This document shows positions 51,661 through 61,313 of a stretch of 64,000 nucleotides of DNA, in pieces. Source of the stretch: Bacteroidaceae bacterium. GTDB lineage: Bacteria; Bacteroidota; Bacteroidia; Bacteroidales; Bacteroidaceae. The notes under the pieces are model-generated. The model saw only the letters and a program-made list of their open reading frames with translations, searched no databases and was not told the DNA's origin. The stretch's first letter is position 1; each line of letters opens with the position of its first letter. The position numbers and the translations under genes were made by a program. The stretch spans positions 1 to 64,000 of the forward strand of contig JAGCFO010000023.1 of NCBI GenBank assembly GCA_017650105.1. Reading direction: 5' to 3'.

Positions 51661-54513
51661 CTATTTCTTCATCATTTTTTTAGCGGAAATTGTACCATCA
51701 GACCATATTGTTCTTTCAATTACCAAGCCTTCGGGTTTGTTCATCTGAATTCCCTGCAAGTTGTAATATGTGCGTGAAACGGGAACGGCAATGGAAGTCT
51801 GGGTATTGATTTTGCTTGCCGGATCAAATTTAACTAACTGGAAGCAGAAATTGCGCGGAGCACCCGAGCTGAAGGTAAGCTTATTGGAAGAATCTACGCT
51901 CCATACTGTATTGAATCCCTGATTTCGACCTGCAATGATTGAATAGTTCGTTCCATTGCTATAAACTCTCTGACCTCGCCAGAGCGCTTCGTCAGGACGA
52001 TTAACAACAAACCACGATGTTCCATAACGTGCCGAGTTCTCGCTGATGTGGTAGAAACCATTATCGGTAGCCTCGTCACCAGCAGCAAGCTCTTGATCGA
52101 GAGTCCAGATAGAGCTGTCGGAATTTGCGTGAGAACCGATACCATAGCAATTCAAGGAGTCCATCCAGTTGAAATGCCAAACCTGGCAGTTTTGTTCAGT
52201 AAGTGTCGCGTCAATCAATTCTTCAAAGTATACGGCAGCTTTATCTCCTGCAGCAGGAGCTGTCATATACAAGCCTGTAGCAGAATCAACAATATAGTAA
52301 AGTCCGTCAGGGAAATAAACGTGGTTGACGAATAAAGTACTGTCGCTCGGAGCTTCTTCTACTCCAATGCAGATACCCGAATTAGCACTGCTGTTGAAAG
52401 TGCTAATGCCCTTCAAGATAGCACTTGTCATAGCATCAACATCTGGTTGAGAAGCCACAGCTGCTTTCAGCATACGATCGCCACTAACTACCAGAGCATC
52501 AAGGTCTGTGAAAGCTGATTCAGGAATCTGTCCCAGCAAATCACCTATGTTGGAAGCACCTTCAGACATAGCAGCGCGTGCAGCTTCGATGGCAGCATTC
52601 AAGTCGTCCCAGTTTTCGGCAGGAACATATGCATTGTAGAACAATAATCCGCTGGCCTTTACTTCTTCCAATGTGTAGCCTGTTTCTTCGTCCTTAGAGC
52701 CAAGTACGTACAAAGTGTCAACCTTTGCTCCGCCGTGTCCATCAGAAACTGTCTCGCCTAAAGATACGATAACCTTATCGCCTTTCTGAAGATTTACATA
52801 GAAATTCTGTGAAGCAGACTGTTCGTACCAATAAGGAGCAGTTTCTCCAATAAGATGGAGTTCTACTTCATCTTTCTGCTGATAGTAAGCACCGAGTTGC
52901 GTGTTGTTTGAGTCGTAGGAACCGTTGGTACGCTTACTATCAGTACTGGAGACAACAGTTTTAACGAAATAGATGGCACTTTCGGGAGCTGTGAAGACAA
53001 CGGAAGGAGATGTGGAAACAGAAGCTGTTCCCCTTGGCTGAAATTCACCATTGGACTGCAAGAAGAACCAACCGCTACTATATGAGTCAGACCAGCCGAA
53101 ATAATCCGAACTTGCTTTTTCAGTAGCTGGTTTGGCAAAGCTATTATCATCAACATTCCAAATAGTTATAGTATCATTATAATTGTCAAGCCCACCGAAT
53201 AGCCAAGGAGCATCTGGATCATTACAGCTGAAAGCCCCTTCGTGATCATTCACAGCAACATCGTCTGTCTCATCGTAAGGCCATAAGCTGAAGTTTAGAG
53301 GCATAGAAAAGTCGATGAGAATCATCGTTTCATAGAAATGAGCAATAATTTGCTGTGCTTCTTTCAAAGCTGCGAGGAACTCTGATGCATCAATTTTCCC
53401 AGAAGTATAATCTTCATACATTTCATCGTTGCTTATTTGAAGAGCAGTTATCTTATCAATCTGGCTCTGAGGATAAGTACCATAAGACGTGCCGGCTTCG
53501 CAAGTGGAAAGGATGTCATTGAGTTCATCGGCAATATCAAAGTACAGAACAGCTACTTCTAGAACGTTGGAAGCATTGACAACCTTCTCAACATAACCTG
53601 CCAATTCTTCTGAGCTAGCTTCCATTGAATTATATACCTCTTGCAATTCGTCTATAGCAGCTATTAATGATGCAAGTTCATCTGCTACCTCCTCAACACT
53701 TTCATATTTCTCATACACAGCAAGTGCAGCATTCAACGCATCAAGAGTCTCCTTATAGGCTGCGACTGATTCATTTGCTTTCTCTAGTTTATCGTTCAGA
53801 ACTTCATACATATTGTTCAAGTCGTCAGCTGAAGGAGAAGCCGTAGACAGCAGTTCGGAAGTTTGCTGAAGTGCTGATTTCAAATCCGCAAGTGCTTTTT
53901 GCTGCATAGGAAGACTATCCGGGAAGAGAGAAGCTTCGTCATAGATGTCTTTCAACTTAATGGAAGCAACGGCACTTTCGTATACTGCTCCATCGGCATA
54001 ATAGAACAATTGAGCGTTATCGACAGCCATCCAGTTAGCATCGGTATCAATAGTCTTAAAACCGACCACCAACTGCCCGTCGGATACATTTGTCATCACA
54101 TAGAATCTTTCAGGAACATTGTTGGCTGTAGAAACCTGCAACATATCGTCGTTAGCAAAAATATATGCTCCCGACACAGGATCGATAAGCCCACTCTGTT
54201 GACAAGCCATCACAGCACTTGTGAAAAGGTAGGTACCATTTGGAATGTTCCGCAAAGTATCCGTAAGAGAACGATTCCCCAAATAAGTCTCGTTGGTTGA
54301 ACTTGAACTGGACCAAGCTTCGATAAAATAACCATTGAACAACGGGTAGGCGGCATTCCGATGATTGTCTTTGAAATTGTCGTTTACCCAATTGGCAACA
54401 CCTTCCATAGTAGGGTCAGACATTAAAGAAGTTACATCTTCACCTACTTGAGAAAAACAGGCAGCTGACAGCATCAAAGCTGTTGCTAGGGAGTAAAATT
54501 TCAAGTTTCTCAT
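51661..54513 (-). CDS. Large secreted protein with helical repeats and Prevotella-type tail
   Basis: A 950-residue exported protein with signal peptide (1-21, ending 'SAACFSQ'). The first 200 residues resemble a galactose-binding-like sandwich ('NGYFIEAWSSSSSTNE', 'IPNGTYLFTSAVMACQQ'). Residues 205-400 are helical, Ala/Glu/Leu-rich and probably coiled coil. A second sandwich lies at about 400-600, more helix at about 605-690, and a lectin-like beta domain after about 700. It ends 'RTYYNLQGIQMNKPEGLVIE' plus a Lys-rich tail. No enzyme motif is recognised; a role in binding pectic glycans is inferred from the operon. Confidence 0.72.
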   Translation of the reverse strand: MRNLKFYSLATALMLSAACFSQVGEDVTSLMSDPTMEGVANWVNDNFKDNHRNAAYPLFNGYFIEAWSSSSSTNETYLGNRSLTDTLRNIPNGTYLFTSAVMACQQSGLIDPVSGAYIFANDDMLQVSTANNVPERFYVMTNVSDGQLVVGFKTIDTDANWMAVDNAQLFYYADGAVYESAVASIKLKDIYDEASLFPDSLPMQQKALADLKSALQQTSELLSTASPSADDLNNMYEVLNDKLEKANESVAAYKETLDALNAALAVYEKYESVEEVADELASLIAAIDELQEVYNSMEASSEELAGYVEKVVNASNVLEVAVLYFDIADELNDILSTCEAGTSYGTYPQSQIDKITALQISNDEMYEDYTSGKIDASEFLAALKEAQQIIAHFYETMILIDFSMPLNFSLWPYDETDDVAVNDHEGAFSCNDPDAPWLFGGLDNYNDTITIWNVDDNSFAKPATEKASSDYFGWSDSYSSGWFFLQSNGEFQPRGTASVSTSPSVVFTAPESAIYFVKTVVSSTDSKRTNGSYDSNNTQLGAYYQQKDEVELHLIGETAPYWYEQSASQNFYVNLQKGDKVIVSLGETVSDGHGGAKVDTLYVLGSKDEETGYTLEEVKASGLLFYNAYVPAENWDDLNAAIEAARAAMSEGASNIGDLLGQIPESAFTDLDALVVSGDRMLKAAVASQPDVDAMTSAILKGISTFNSSANSGICIGVEEAPSDSTLFVNHVYFPDGLYYIVDSATGLYMTAPAAGDKAAVYFEELIDATLTEQNCQVWHFNWMDSLNCYGIGSHANSDSSIWTLDQELAAGDEATDNGFYHISENSARYGTSWFVVNRPDEALWRGQRVYSNGTNYSIIAGRNQGFNTVWSVDSSNKLTFSSGAPRNFCFQLVKFDPASKINTQTSIAVPVSRTYYNLQGIQMNKPEGLVIERTIWSDGTISAKKMMKK

Positions 54514-54549
54514 AATGAAAATATTATTAAGTTAAACATAAAATGGATT

Positions 54550-56073
54550 TTATCTATTTGGAATAAATTCTTGAATGCAATCATTATTATTAACAATGGA
54601 CATCTTTTCTCCATTCTTTATCACTATATCTTGAAAATAAATACTAGAGGTATCTGAACAGGAAATCCAAGGACGTTCATCTGTTTCTAATGTCTCAAGA
54701 TGTAAATCAGATAGTTTTATATCCGATGCATGATAAAAACAAAGCCCCCAAGCAGGTTGAATACCATGAGCAGCAGGCTCGGGATAGTTGGTGACGCCAG
54801 GTTGAGATTCCGAACGGATTTTGTTGAAAAAGAAAGGATTTGCACCACGCTGTTGGGTTACATCGTCGAGAGTAAAACCGCCATGATAAGACACATGAAG
54901 GTTTTCAATTCGCACGTCACGTACATTATTTCCTTCCAGACCCGTTATAAGACATGCGTATCTAGCATCAACATTATCAGCATGTACATTATTAATACAA
55001 ATGCCCCTAACACTAGAAGAATGGAATCCTTCAGGAACACGCATGCGACTTCCTAGACAAATGTAAATGGGTGAATTACAGATATTCCTCATTGTTAAGT
55101 CGCTTACCTGGATATTCTCCATAATTGCTCCGTCAACAGTTTCGAGAGCAAGTCCTCTACTACGAGTAAACGTGCAACGCGAAATCGTAATATCTTTGAA
55201 TCCACCAGAGCTTTCTGTTCCCAATTTGATACGGCCAGTTGGGCCATCTCCATCAGGGGCAATACCTTGTTTTGTTGTGAACGTACCCTCAATCATAGAG
55301 CCTGGATCAAAACCACTTACATGGCAATCATAAATCTGTACATCAGAAGTCGGCTTTGCATATCCAAGAGCCCAAGAGCACTTTAAGACGATGGCATCGT
55401 CATTCAACGTGTTTACATAAGAGTTTCGAATTATGACATGTTCACAGCAGTCAATGTCAATGCCATCACGATTAGAGTCTACTACTACTCCATCTATCAG
55501 AAGATTATCGACTCCTGTCATCAACATAGCAAAATGTCCACAGTTTAAAAAACTGAGCCCGAAAACAGTGACAGATTCACATTCTCGCATTGCCAATGCC
55601 TTGTTTGCCTGTTGTATTTCTCTCTTACCTCTTGAAGAACCTTCTCGCAGTAAGACTCCTGTTCCGTCTATCAACCCTTTACCCTCAAGAATAACATCGT
55701 GCAAATGCTCACCCCAAATGAGGGAATTATGCCAATGACTATGTCCAAAGTCTTGATAGTGAGATTCATTTGACTCTGCTTCATCATATCCCTCATTATT
55801 GTTAGGCAATGCTGCTTTCAATACCGCTCCTTCTTCAAATCTCAATGTTACGTTGCTTTGCAAACGTATAGAATAGCATAAATATATCCCCTCAGGAAAG
55901 ACAACTATCCCTTCTCCTTCCTCCGATGCTGCAGAAATGATAGCTGCGTTTATAGCAGGAGAATCAATATGATAGCCATCTCCAATAGCTCCGAAATCTT
56001 TCACATTCAGAGCCCAAGTAAGTCCTGAAACCCAAAGGACAGCAATATGAAGCAATACTCTTTTCATATTCAA
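54550..56073 (-). CDS. GH28 polygalacturonase-like enzyme
   Basis: A 507-residue right-handed beta-helix enzyme with signal peptide (1-21). The fold starts with 'NVKDFGAIGDG' (near residue 23). The GH28 catalytic aspartates are in 'NRDGIDID' (near 205) and 'NDDAIVLK' (near 228), and 'SRGLALETVDG' is near 306. The layout is that of bacterial GH28 enzymes acting on homogalacturonan or rhamnogalacturonan. No membrane anchor, so it is probably periplasmic or secreted. It starts three bases after the stop of the sensor gene. Met 56067 is an alternative start. Confidence 0.9.
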   Translation of the reverse strand: MNMKRVLLHIAVLWVSGLTWALNVKDFGAIGDGYHIDSPAINAAIISAASEEGEGIVVFPEGIYLCYSIRLQSNVTLRFEEGAVLKAALPNNNEGYDEAESNESHYQDFGHSHWHNSLIWGEHLHDVILEGKGLIDGTGVLLREGSSRGKREIQQANKALAMRECESVTVFGLSFLNCGHFAMLMTGVDNLLIDGVVVDSNRDGIDIDCCEHVIIRNSYVNTLNDDAIVLKCSWALGYAKPTSDVQIYDCHVSGFDPGSMIEGTFTTKQGIAPDGDGPTGRIKLGTESSGGFKDITISRCTFTRSRGLALETVDGAIMENIQVSDLTMRNICNSPIYICLGSRMRVPEGFHSSSVRGICINNVHADNVDARYACLITGLEGNNVRDVRIENLHVSYHGGFTLDDVTQQRGANPFFFNKIRSESQPGVTNYPEPAAHGIQPAWGLCFYHASDIKLSDLHLETLETDERPWISCSDTSSIYFQDIVIKNGEKMSIVNNNDCIQEFIPNR

Positions 56074-56076
56074 ACG

Positions 56077-59000
56077 TTACCCTCTGTCTTTTTTCTTTTT
56101 AACTTCCGATGGCAAAATACCAAATTCATTTTTGAAAGTAGAACGGAAATGTGCCATTTGGTTGAATCCCGCCATCATGGCTGCCTCAGCCACATTGTAA
56201 TCACCAGTTTCAAGCAAGCGATAACAGTGGCGGAGACGCATCTTTCGTACATATTCGTTACATGTCAGACCCGTAAGCGCTTTCACTTTCCGATACAAAG
56301 AGCTGTGACTCATGGCCATTTTGTCTGTCAGAAATGCTATGTCCAACTCTTGCTGCATGATATTTTTTTCTATTACATCATTTAATTGATTAAGAAAATC
56401 CCTATCGAGTTGACTTAAGCCTGAACACTCATTTTCTGTAAAAGAGAAAGGGGAAAGAGAGGATATTTCAAATTCGGATTTAAATAATGTTGATTTCAAC
56501 TGTTCGGTAAGTCGCCTTCTGTTTGCAAGTAAATTAGCAATTCTGCTGGCTAGCAACTTCGTTGTAAAAGGCTTTGTCAAATACGAGTCAGCACCGCTGT
56601 CATATCCTTCTTCTTGATCCTCCATAGAAACTTTTGCTGTCAGCAAAATGATGGGAATATGACAAGTCCTGACATCTTCTTTCAGTTTTTTGGTGAGTCC
56701 AACACCGCTCATCTTTGGCATCATCACGTCGCTGACAATGATATCCGGTACATGTTCCAAAGCTAAAACAAGTCCTTCCTCTCCATTCGTAGCCTGAACA
56801 ATATGGTAGTCGTTGCAGAAGGAATCAGCAATATATTGCCTGATATCATCATTGTCCTCTACAACTAGAATAGATGGAAGAGTATTTTCTTCTATCGGCT
56901 CTGAGAACTCATTTTCATTTTGTCTGACTTCTTCTGTGTCTTCTTTGTGGAGAGCGTTCGGATAATTATTCATGGTAGGAAGAAGAAGAGTAAAGCGACT
57001 TCCGATTTCCTCCTTACTTTCAACAGAAAGAGAGCCTTCGTGCAATTTAGCCAAAGCATAAGCAAGTGCGAGACCAATTCCAGTGCCAGATGCCTGATGT
57101 ACACCCTTCGCTTGATAGTATCGGTCAAAGATATGAGGTAGTGCTTCGGCTGAAATACCATAGCCCGTATCAGACACGCTTATTTCAATATTATCTTGTC
57201 CAACCTGTTGTACACTAACAACTACTCTACCTTTCTCTGTATATTTCAGAGCATTTGACAATAAATTATTGAGAATTATGGTAATAACCTCAGAATCGAA
57301 ATAGATACAAGGAAGATTTGGACTAATACTGTGGAGTATTTCCACATTACAATTACGATTCAACTCTTGAAAGTTAATCACTATTTCACGAACAAACAAC
57401 CCTATGTCACCCTTAGCGACAGTTAAGCGCCTGTTTTGGGTTTCAGTTTTACGGAATTCTAAAATATCGTCAATCAAGCCTTTGAGTCGTTGAGTGCTTT
57501 TATGAATAACAGCAATTCTCTGCTGATTTGCTGAAGAGAGTTGCCCGTCATTCATCATGTCGTCCAACGGTCCCACGATAAGCGACAAGGGGGTGCGAAG
57601 TTCATGGGTAATGTTTGTAAAAAAACGAAGACGTTCCTCATTCAGATCCCGTATTTGCTGACTTTTCATCCTCTCCATCTCTAGAGATGCTTGCAAATCA
57701 AGTTTTCGTTTATAAAAACGAACAGATAAAAAACAGCAAAAAATGAACAACAACAGATACATTAAGTAAGCCCACCACGTTTTCCAAAAGGGAGGTAAAA
57801 TAAGTATTGATAAACGTTCGTCTGTCGCTTCACTCCAGTCTTGATTTTTTAGTTTGGCACGCAAAATGAATGTATAATGTCGAGGTTTCAAACCGTGAAA
57901 AACAACTTCTTGGTCATCCCCGATAAAAAACCAGTCGTCATCCAAGCCATCCATCAGATATGAAAAATCAACAAATCCTTCATAGGCATAATTATCTTGG
58001 GAAACGACCAACCTGATCGTATTTTGTTTGTGATTTAGTTTGAGAGTTTGATTGTCTATGCCCATTCGCATGCTTCCTGAGTTATCGTCAACAGGTCTGA
58101 ATATTTCACAAATTGCTATCTTAGGATGAACGACTCCTTTTTGACGGTCATGCTCTTCTGGGTCAAAAAAATACACTCCATTTGGTGCTCCGAAAGCAAT
58201 ATGTCCCCAAGCATTTGATGCAACTGCTCCTACGGTAAACCCGTTTGCACTTGCATCTGAGCTCCCATTATAGTTATATATGTGGGTAGTCTTCACATCA
58301 ATACAAGAGATTCCAGCATATGAACTCGCCCATACACGCCCATTGATGTCTTGACAAATAGCTTGTACTTGATTGTCTGCTAAACCACGTTTTTCATCAA
58401 ATAGTTCAAGTTCATTTATTCTATTATTGTCTTTTATCCTCACAATCCCTTCATTTGTTGCAAGCCAAAGGCTACCTTCATTATCAATAAAAGCTTGGTT
58501 TATGTTTTCGCTGGGCAAACCATCTTTCATATGCAGAGTCTGGCCATTCCCCGTCTTCTGGTTAAAAAACAGAAGACCATTACCTTGCGTAGACATTGCA
58601 ATCTCATCTGGAGACAAACGTATGAAAGATGTTACTGGAGCTTTCCGGGTAAGCCTATCGATCTGTTTTTCATGAACAACTTCTCCATGACGATAGATAC
58701 ACACTCCCAGTTCACTCCCTATCCAAATACTGCCATCAGTATCTTCAAAGAAACTATGAATATCAAGGGTGTTATATCCAATATCAATATGTTCAAAACG
58801 GCCCGTTCTCTCATCGAATCTTACAACGCCTTCATCTTCCATACCCAACCAAACAAGACCATGACAATCTTCCATCATACAACGAGCAAAAGAATGAGTT
58901 CTGTTTTGCATACCTTCGATTGCCCATTCGCCCACCTTCTTGCCTTCAACCCATTTACTCAACTCATTGTCTCCATTTACCCATAGTTGTCCGTCTTTAC

Positions 59001-60135
59001 CGTTTGCTATAGCATAAACCTGTTTCATCTTTCCGGACTTACGGAAATAAGGTAACGAATTAAGAAAAGGCTCTTTTTCGGCAATAAAGTCGACTCCCGT
59101 ACTGTGGTTTCCGATCCATACGTTATCGAACTGATCTTGAACCAACGCTCGTGTGTTGAACGATGACAGTTGGAATCCGGTATTCTCAGTATAGGATAGA
59201 GAAGAACTATTATCAATTTCATGAATATCCAAGACACGAATGCCTCCCATATCACATGCAATCCATAGCCTACCATCGGACATTTCCCTGATATCAAAAA
59301 CGTTTTCGTCAAAGGAACTTTCAATATTTTCAACTTTTCGAAATATTCCTTTCTGTGGATCAAACAAGGCTAATCCATGATCAGTTCCGACCCAAACATG
59401 CTTATGGCTATCAAGATAGAGTCTTCGTACATTGTCACCTGGGATACTTGAAGGATCATGATCATCATGATAGTAACGTTGTATTACTTGTCCAGTCTGG
59501 ATATCGATTATGCTCATCCCATTCTTGTTGTGGCCGACAAAAAGTAGCCCTTCTCCATCATCCATACAACAACGGCCGCCTTGGAGATTGTCTGTCTGAA
59601 GAGTTTTCACCTCTAAGGATAGACAATCTATATGTTGTAACTGACCGTTTCCATATACTATCCATAAGCCAACATCACCATCAGACACAATGTCTTCAAT
59701 GCCGTAATTAATGAGGTTGTCTCCTTTCGTTTTGCTTTCGAATTCTGATTTTAAGCAGTTCATAACCAACAATCCTTGTTCTGTACCTACGAACAACAAA
59801 TTAACCAGCTGGCTATAAAACAAAGATGTAACTTTATCAGCATTGCCACGTGCACTACGCGTCTGTTCCACTCCCAAGTCGGTAAATGTCAAGCAACAAC
59901 CTGCACTAATTCGGTTCAACCCTTTTTCCGTACCAACCCATACGTATCCGTCTCCATCAACAGCCATTGATAGTACATAATTGTTGCTAAGTCCTGAAGC
60001 CATATCTAAATGTTTTCGAGCAACATAGTCATGAGCTGTAGCATACCCAAATCCAAACAGGAATGAGGCAAATAGGACAGCTACGGTTTTCATCACCTTC
60101 TGCAATTTGACTATATTATGAAAGAGACTATTCAT
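56077..60135 (-). CDS. Hybrid two-component system sensor-regulator (HTCS)
   Basis: A 1352-residue one-protein signalling system. A signal region (about 15-35; Met 60093 is an alternative start) precedes two seven-bladed regulator propellers (about 40-690) and a Y_Y_Y domain (about 700-785). One membrane helix ('WWAYLMYLLLFIFCCFLSV') is near 795. The histidine kinase follows (phospho-His in 'FFTNITHELRTPLSLIVGP', ATPase motifs 'DTGYGIS' and 'GTGIGLALAYAL'). A receiver carries phospho-Asp in 'DIIVSDVMMPKMSG' and Lys in 'YLTKPF'. An AraC-type DNA-binding domain covers the last 100 residues. It should sense a pectin-derived oligosaccharide in the periplasm and switch on the locus. All parts look intact. 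Confidence 0.96.
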   Translation of the reverse strand: MNSLFHNIVKLQKVMKTVAVLFASFLFGFGYATAHDYVARKHLDMASGLSNNYVLSMAVDGDGYVWVGTEKGLNRISAGCCLTFTDLGVEQTRSARGNADKVTSLFYSQLVNLLFVGTEQGLLVMNCLKSEFESKTKGDNLINYGIEDIVSDGDVGLWIVYGNGQLQHIDCLSLEVKTLQTDNLQGGRCCMDDGEGLLFVGHNKNGMSIIDIQTGQVIQRYYHDDHDPSSIPGDNVRRLYLDSHKHVWVGTDHGLALFDPQKGIFRKVENIESSFDENVFDIREMSDGRLWIACDMGGIRVLDIHEIDNSSSLSYTENTGFQLSSFNTRALVQDQFDNVWIGNHSTGVDFIAEKEPFLNSLPYFRKSGKMKQVYAIANGKDGQLWVNGDNELSKWVEGKKVGEWAIEGMQNRTHSFARCMMEDCHGLVWLGMEDEGVVRFDERTGRFEHIDIGYNTLDIHSFFEDTDGSIWIGSELGVCIYRHGEVVHEKQIDRLTRKAPVTSFIRLSPDEIAMSTQGNGLLFFNQKTGNGQTLHMKDGLPSENINQAFIDNEGSLWLATNEGIVRIKDNNRINELELFDEKRGLADNQVQAICQDINGRVWASSYAGISCIDVKTTHIYNYNGSSDASANGFTVGAVASNAWGHIAFGAPNGVYFFDPEEHDRQKGVVHPKIAICEIFRPVDDNSGSMRMGIDNQTLKLNHKQNTIRLVVSQDNYAYEGFVDFSYLMDGLDDDWFFIGDDQEVVFHGLKPRHYTFILRAKLKNQDWSEATDERLSILILPPFWKTWWAYLMYLLLFIFCCFLSVRFYKRKLDLQASLEMERMKSQQIRDLNEERLRFFTNITHELRTPLSLIVGPLDDMMNDGQLSSANQQRIAVIHKSTQRLKGLIDDILEFRKTETQNRRLTVAKGDIGLFVREIVINFQELNRNCNVEILHSISPNLPCIYFDSEVITIILNNLLSNALKYTEKGRVVVSVQQVGQDNIEISVSDTGYGISAEALPHIFDRYYQAKGVHQASGTGIGLALAYALAKLHEGSLSVESKEEIGSRFTLLLPTMNNYPNALHKEDTEEVRQNENEFSEPIEENTLPSILVVEDNDDIRQYIADSFCNDYHIVQATNGEEGLVLALEHVPDIIVSDVMMPKMSGVGLTKKLKEDVRTCHIPIILLTAKVSMEDQEEGYDSGADSYLTKPFTTKLLASRIANLLANRRRLTEQLKSTLFKSEFEISSLSPFSFTENECSGLSQLDRDFLNQLNDVIEKNIMQQELDIAFLTDKMAMSHSSLYRKVKALTGLTCNEYVRKMRLRHCYRLLETGDYNVAEAAMMAGFNQMAHFRSTFKNEFGILPSEVKKKKDRG

Positions 60136-60184
60136 TAACTACTTATATAATAGGATATAAACCTTTCAGAAACAAATTACTTTT

Positions 60185-61309
60185 TTAATCGTATGGAGTG
60201 TTAGACGGATGTTGACGATCATGCACACACACTTCCCACACCTTGCAGTGCCTTGCCTTTCCTTCGGGACCTTCCACAGTGAGGGTCACTATGTAATGGG
60301 TAAAGTCGCGACTGTAAGTATGGATAGGGTTAGGCTCCGTTGATGTGGTGCCGTCACCAAAATCCCAAAGCCAAGAGGTGATATTGCCATAACTAAGGTC
60401 TTTGAAACAGACAGTTCGTGTGTCTGGGACAACGTTGAACGTCCATGAGCATTCCACAGATTTTCGGAACTTCTTTTCCAGAGGCATCAACGTGAAGAGT
60501 CGCTGCATCGAAGCATTTCCATACATTTGGTGATGCTTAGAAAGATTCCAGAATCCATTGTTACCCTCGCCACCGTCGTAGTCTATTATCGCCCAGCATA
60601 GCCCTATTTTCTTATTCTCGTAGAGACGACTCTCTACAGACTTCTCCGGTCCCTGGGGACTAGCATAATCGAATGGGGTGATATAAAACTCCATACGAAG
60701 CCTTCCGCTCTCACCGTGACAGAAGTGATAGTCGTAGGCATAGTTGGCGTATGGTAAGTACTTCAACCATTGCTGTGGCCCCCACACCATTGTCCACGAC
60801 TTTCCTTCTGTGGGAGGGGTCATGATATGATAATTCTGTGCATGAATATTCTGAAACTCAAAGAAAGCATCCATGCGGCTTTTCACTTCGGGATTCAGTC
60901 GAAACTCATCTGTATGAGGACCACCTGAGAGGTCAGCGTCAACCACTATTTCATAAGTGTCGTTGCGAAGACTGAGTTGGTCGAAATCCCAGTAGTCATC
61001 GTAAGCCTCGTAATAGAAATATAGCCGATTCAGGCCATCCACCCAGCCTACTTTCACCTTAACATCAAGTGATTGGCGGTCAATGCCTTTGTGCCGGCCG
61101 GTGTCGTCCCACATTTCTTCTATATCTACTATATAGTCGTCCGGAACGATACTCCAATCGGAGAAATCGCCGTCGATACGTGGAATAGCTGTGCGTGGAA
61201 ACTGGAACACCTTAAAGCCGGGTTCTGTCACTTGTGTTACATTCTGCCCATTGACAGACACTCCTGACAGCAGGAAAAGGATACTAAATAATAAGAGCCG
61301 TTTCTTCAT
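60185..61309 (-). CDS. Secreted CBM9-like / PKD-domain protein
   Basis: A 374-residue exported protein with signal peptide (1-22). Its N-terminal domain (about 35-280) begins 'IPRIDGDFSDWSIVPDDYIV', the pattern of CBM9-like carbohydrate-binding domains. The C-terminal PKD domain (about 290-365) has 'SWLWDFGDGTTSTEPNPIHTY', quoted in part as 'WDFGDGTTS'. No catalytic residues are evident. Four bases separate it from the upstream GH35-like gene. Probably a pectin or galactan binding protein. Confidence 0.82.
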   Translation of the reverse strand: MKKRLLLFSILFLLSGVSVNGQNVTQVTEPGFKVFQFPRTAIPRIDGDFSDWSIVPDDYIVDIEEMWDDTGRHKGIDRQSLDVKVKVGWVDGLNRLYFYYEAYDDYWDFDQLSLRNDTYEIVVDADLSGGPHTDEFRLNPEVKSRMDAFFEFQNIHAQNYHIMTPPTEGKSWTMVWGPQQWLKYLPYANYAYDYHFCHGESGRLRMEFYITPFDYASPQGPEKSVESRLYENKKIGLCWAIIDYDGGEGNNGFWNLSKHHQMYGNASMQRLFTLMPLEKKFRKSVECSWTFNVVPDTRTVCFKDLSYGNITSWLWDFGDGTTSTEPNPIHTYSRDFTHYIVTLTVEGPEGKARHCKVWEVCVHDRQHPSNTPYD

Positions 61310-61313
61310 GAAG

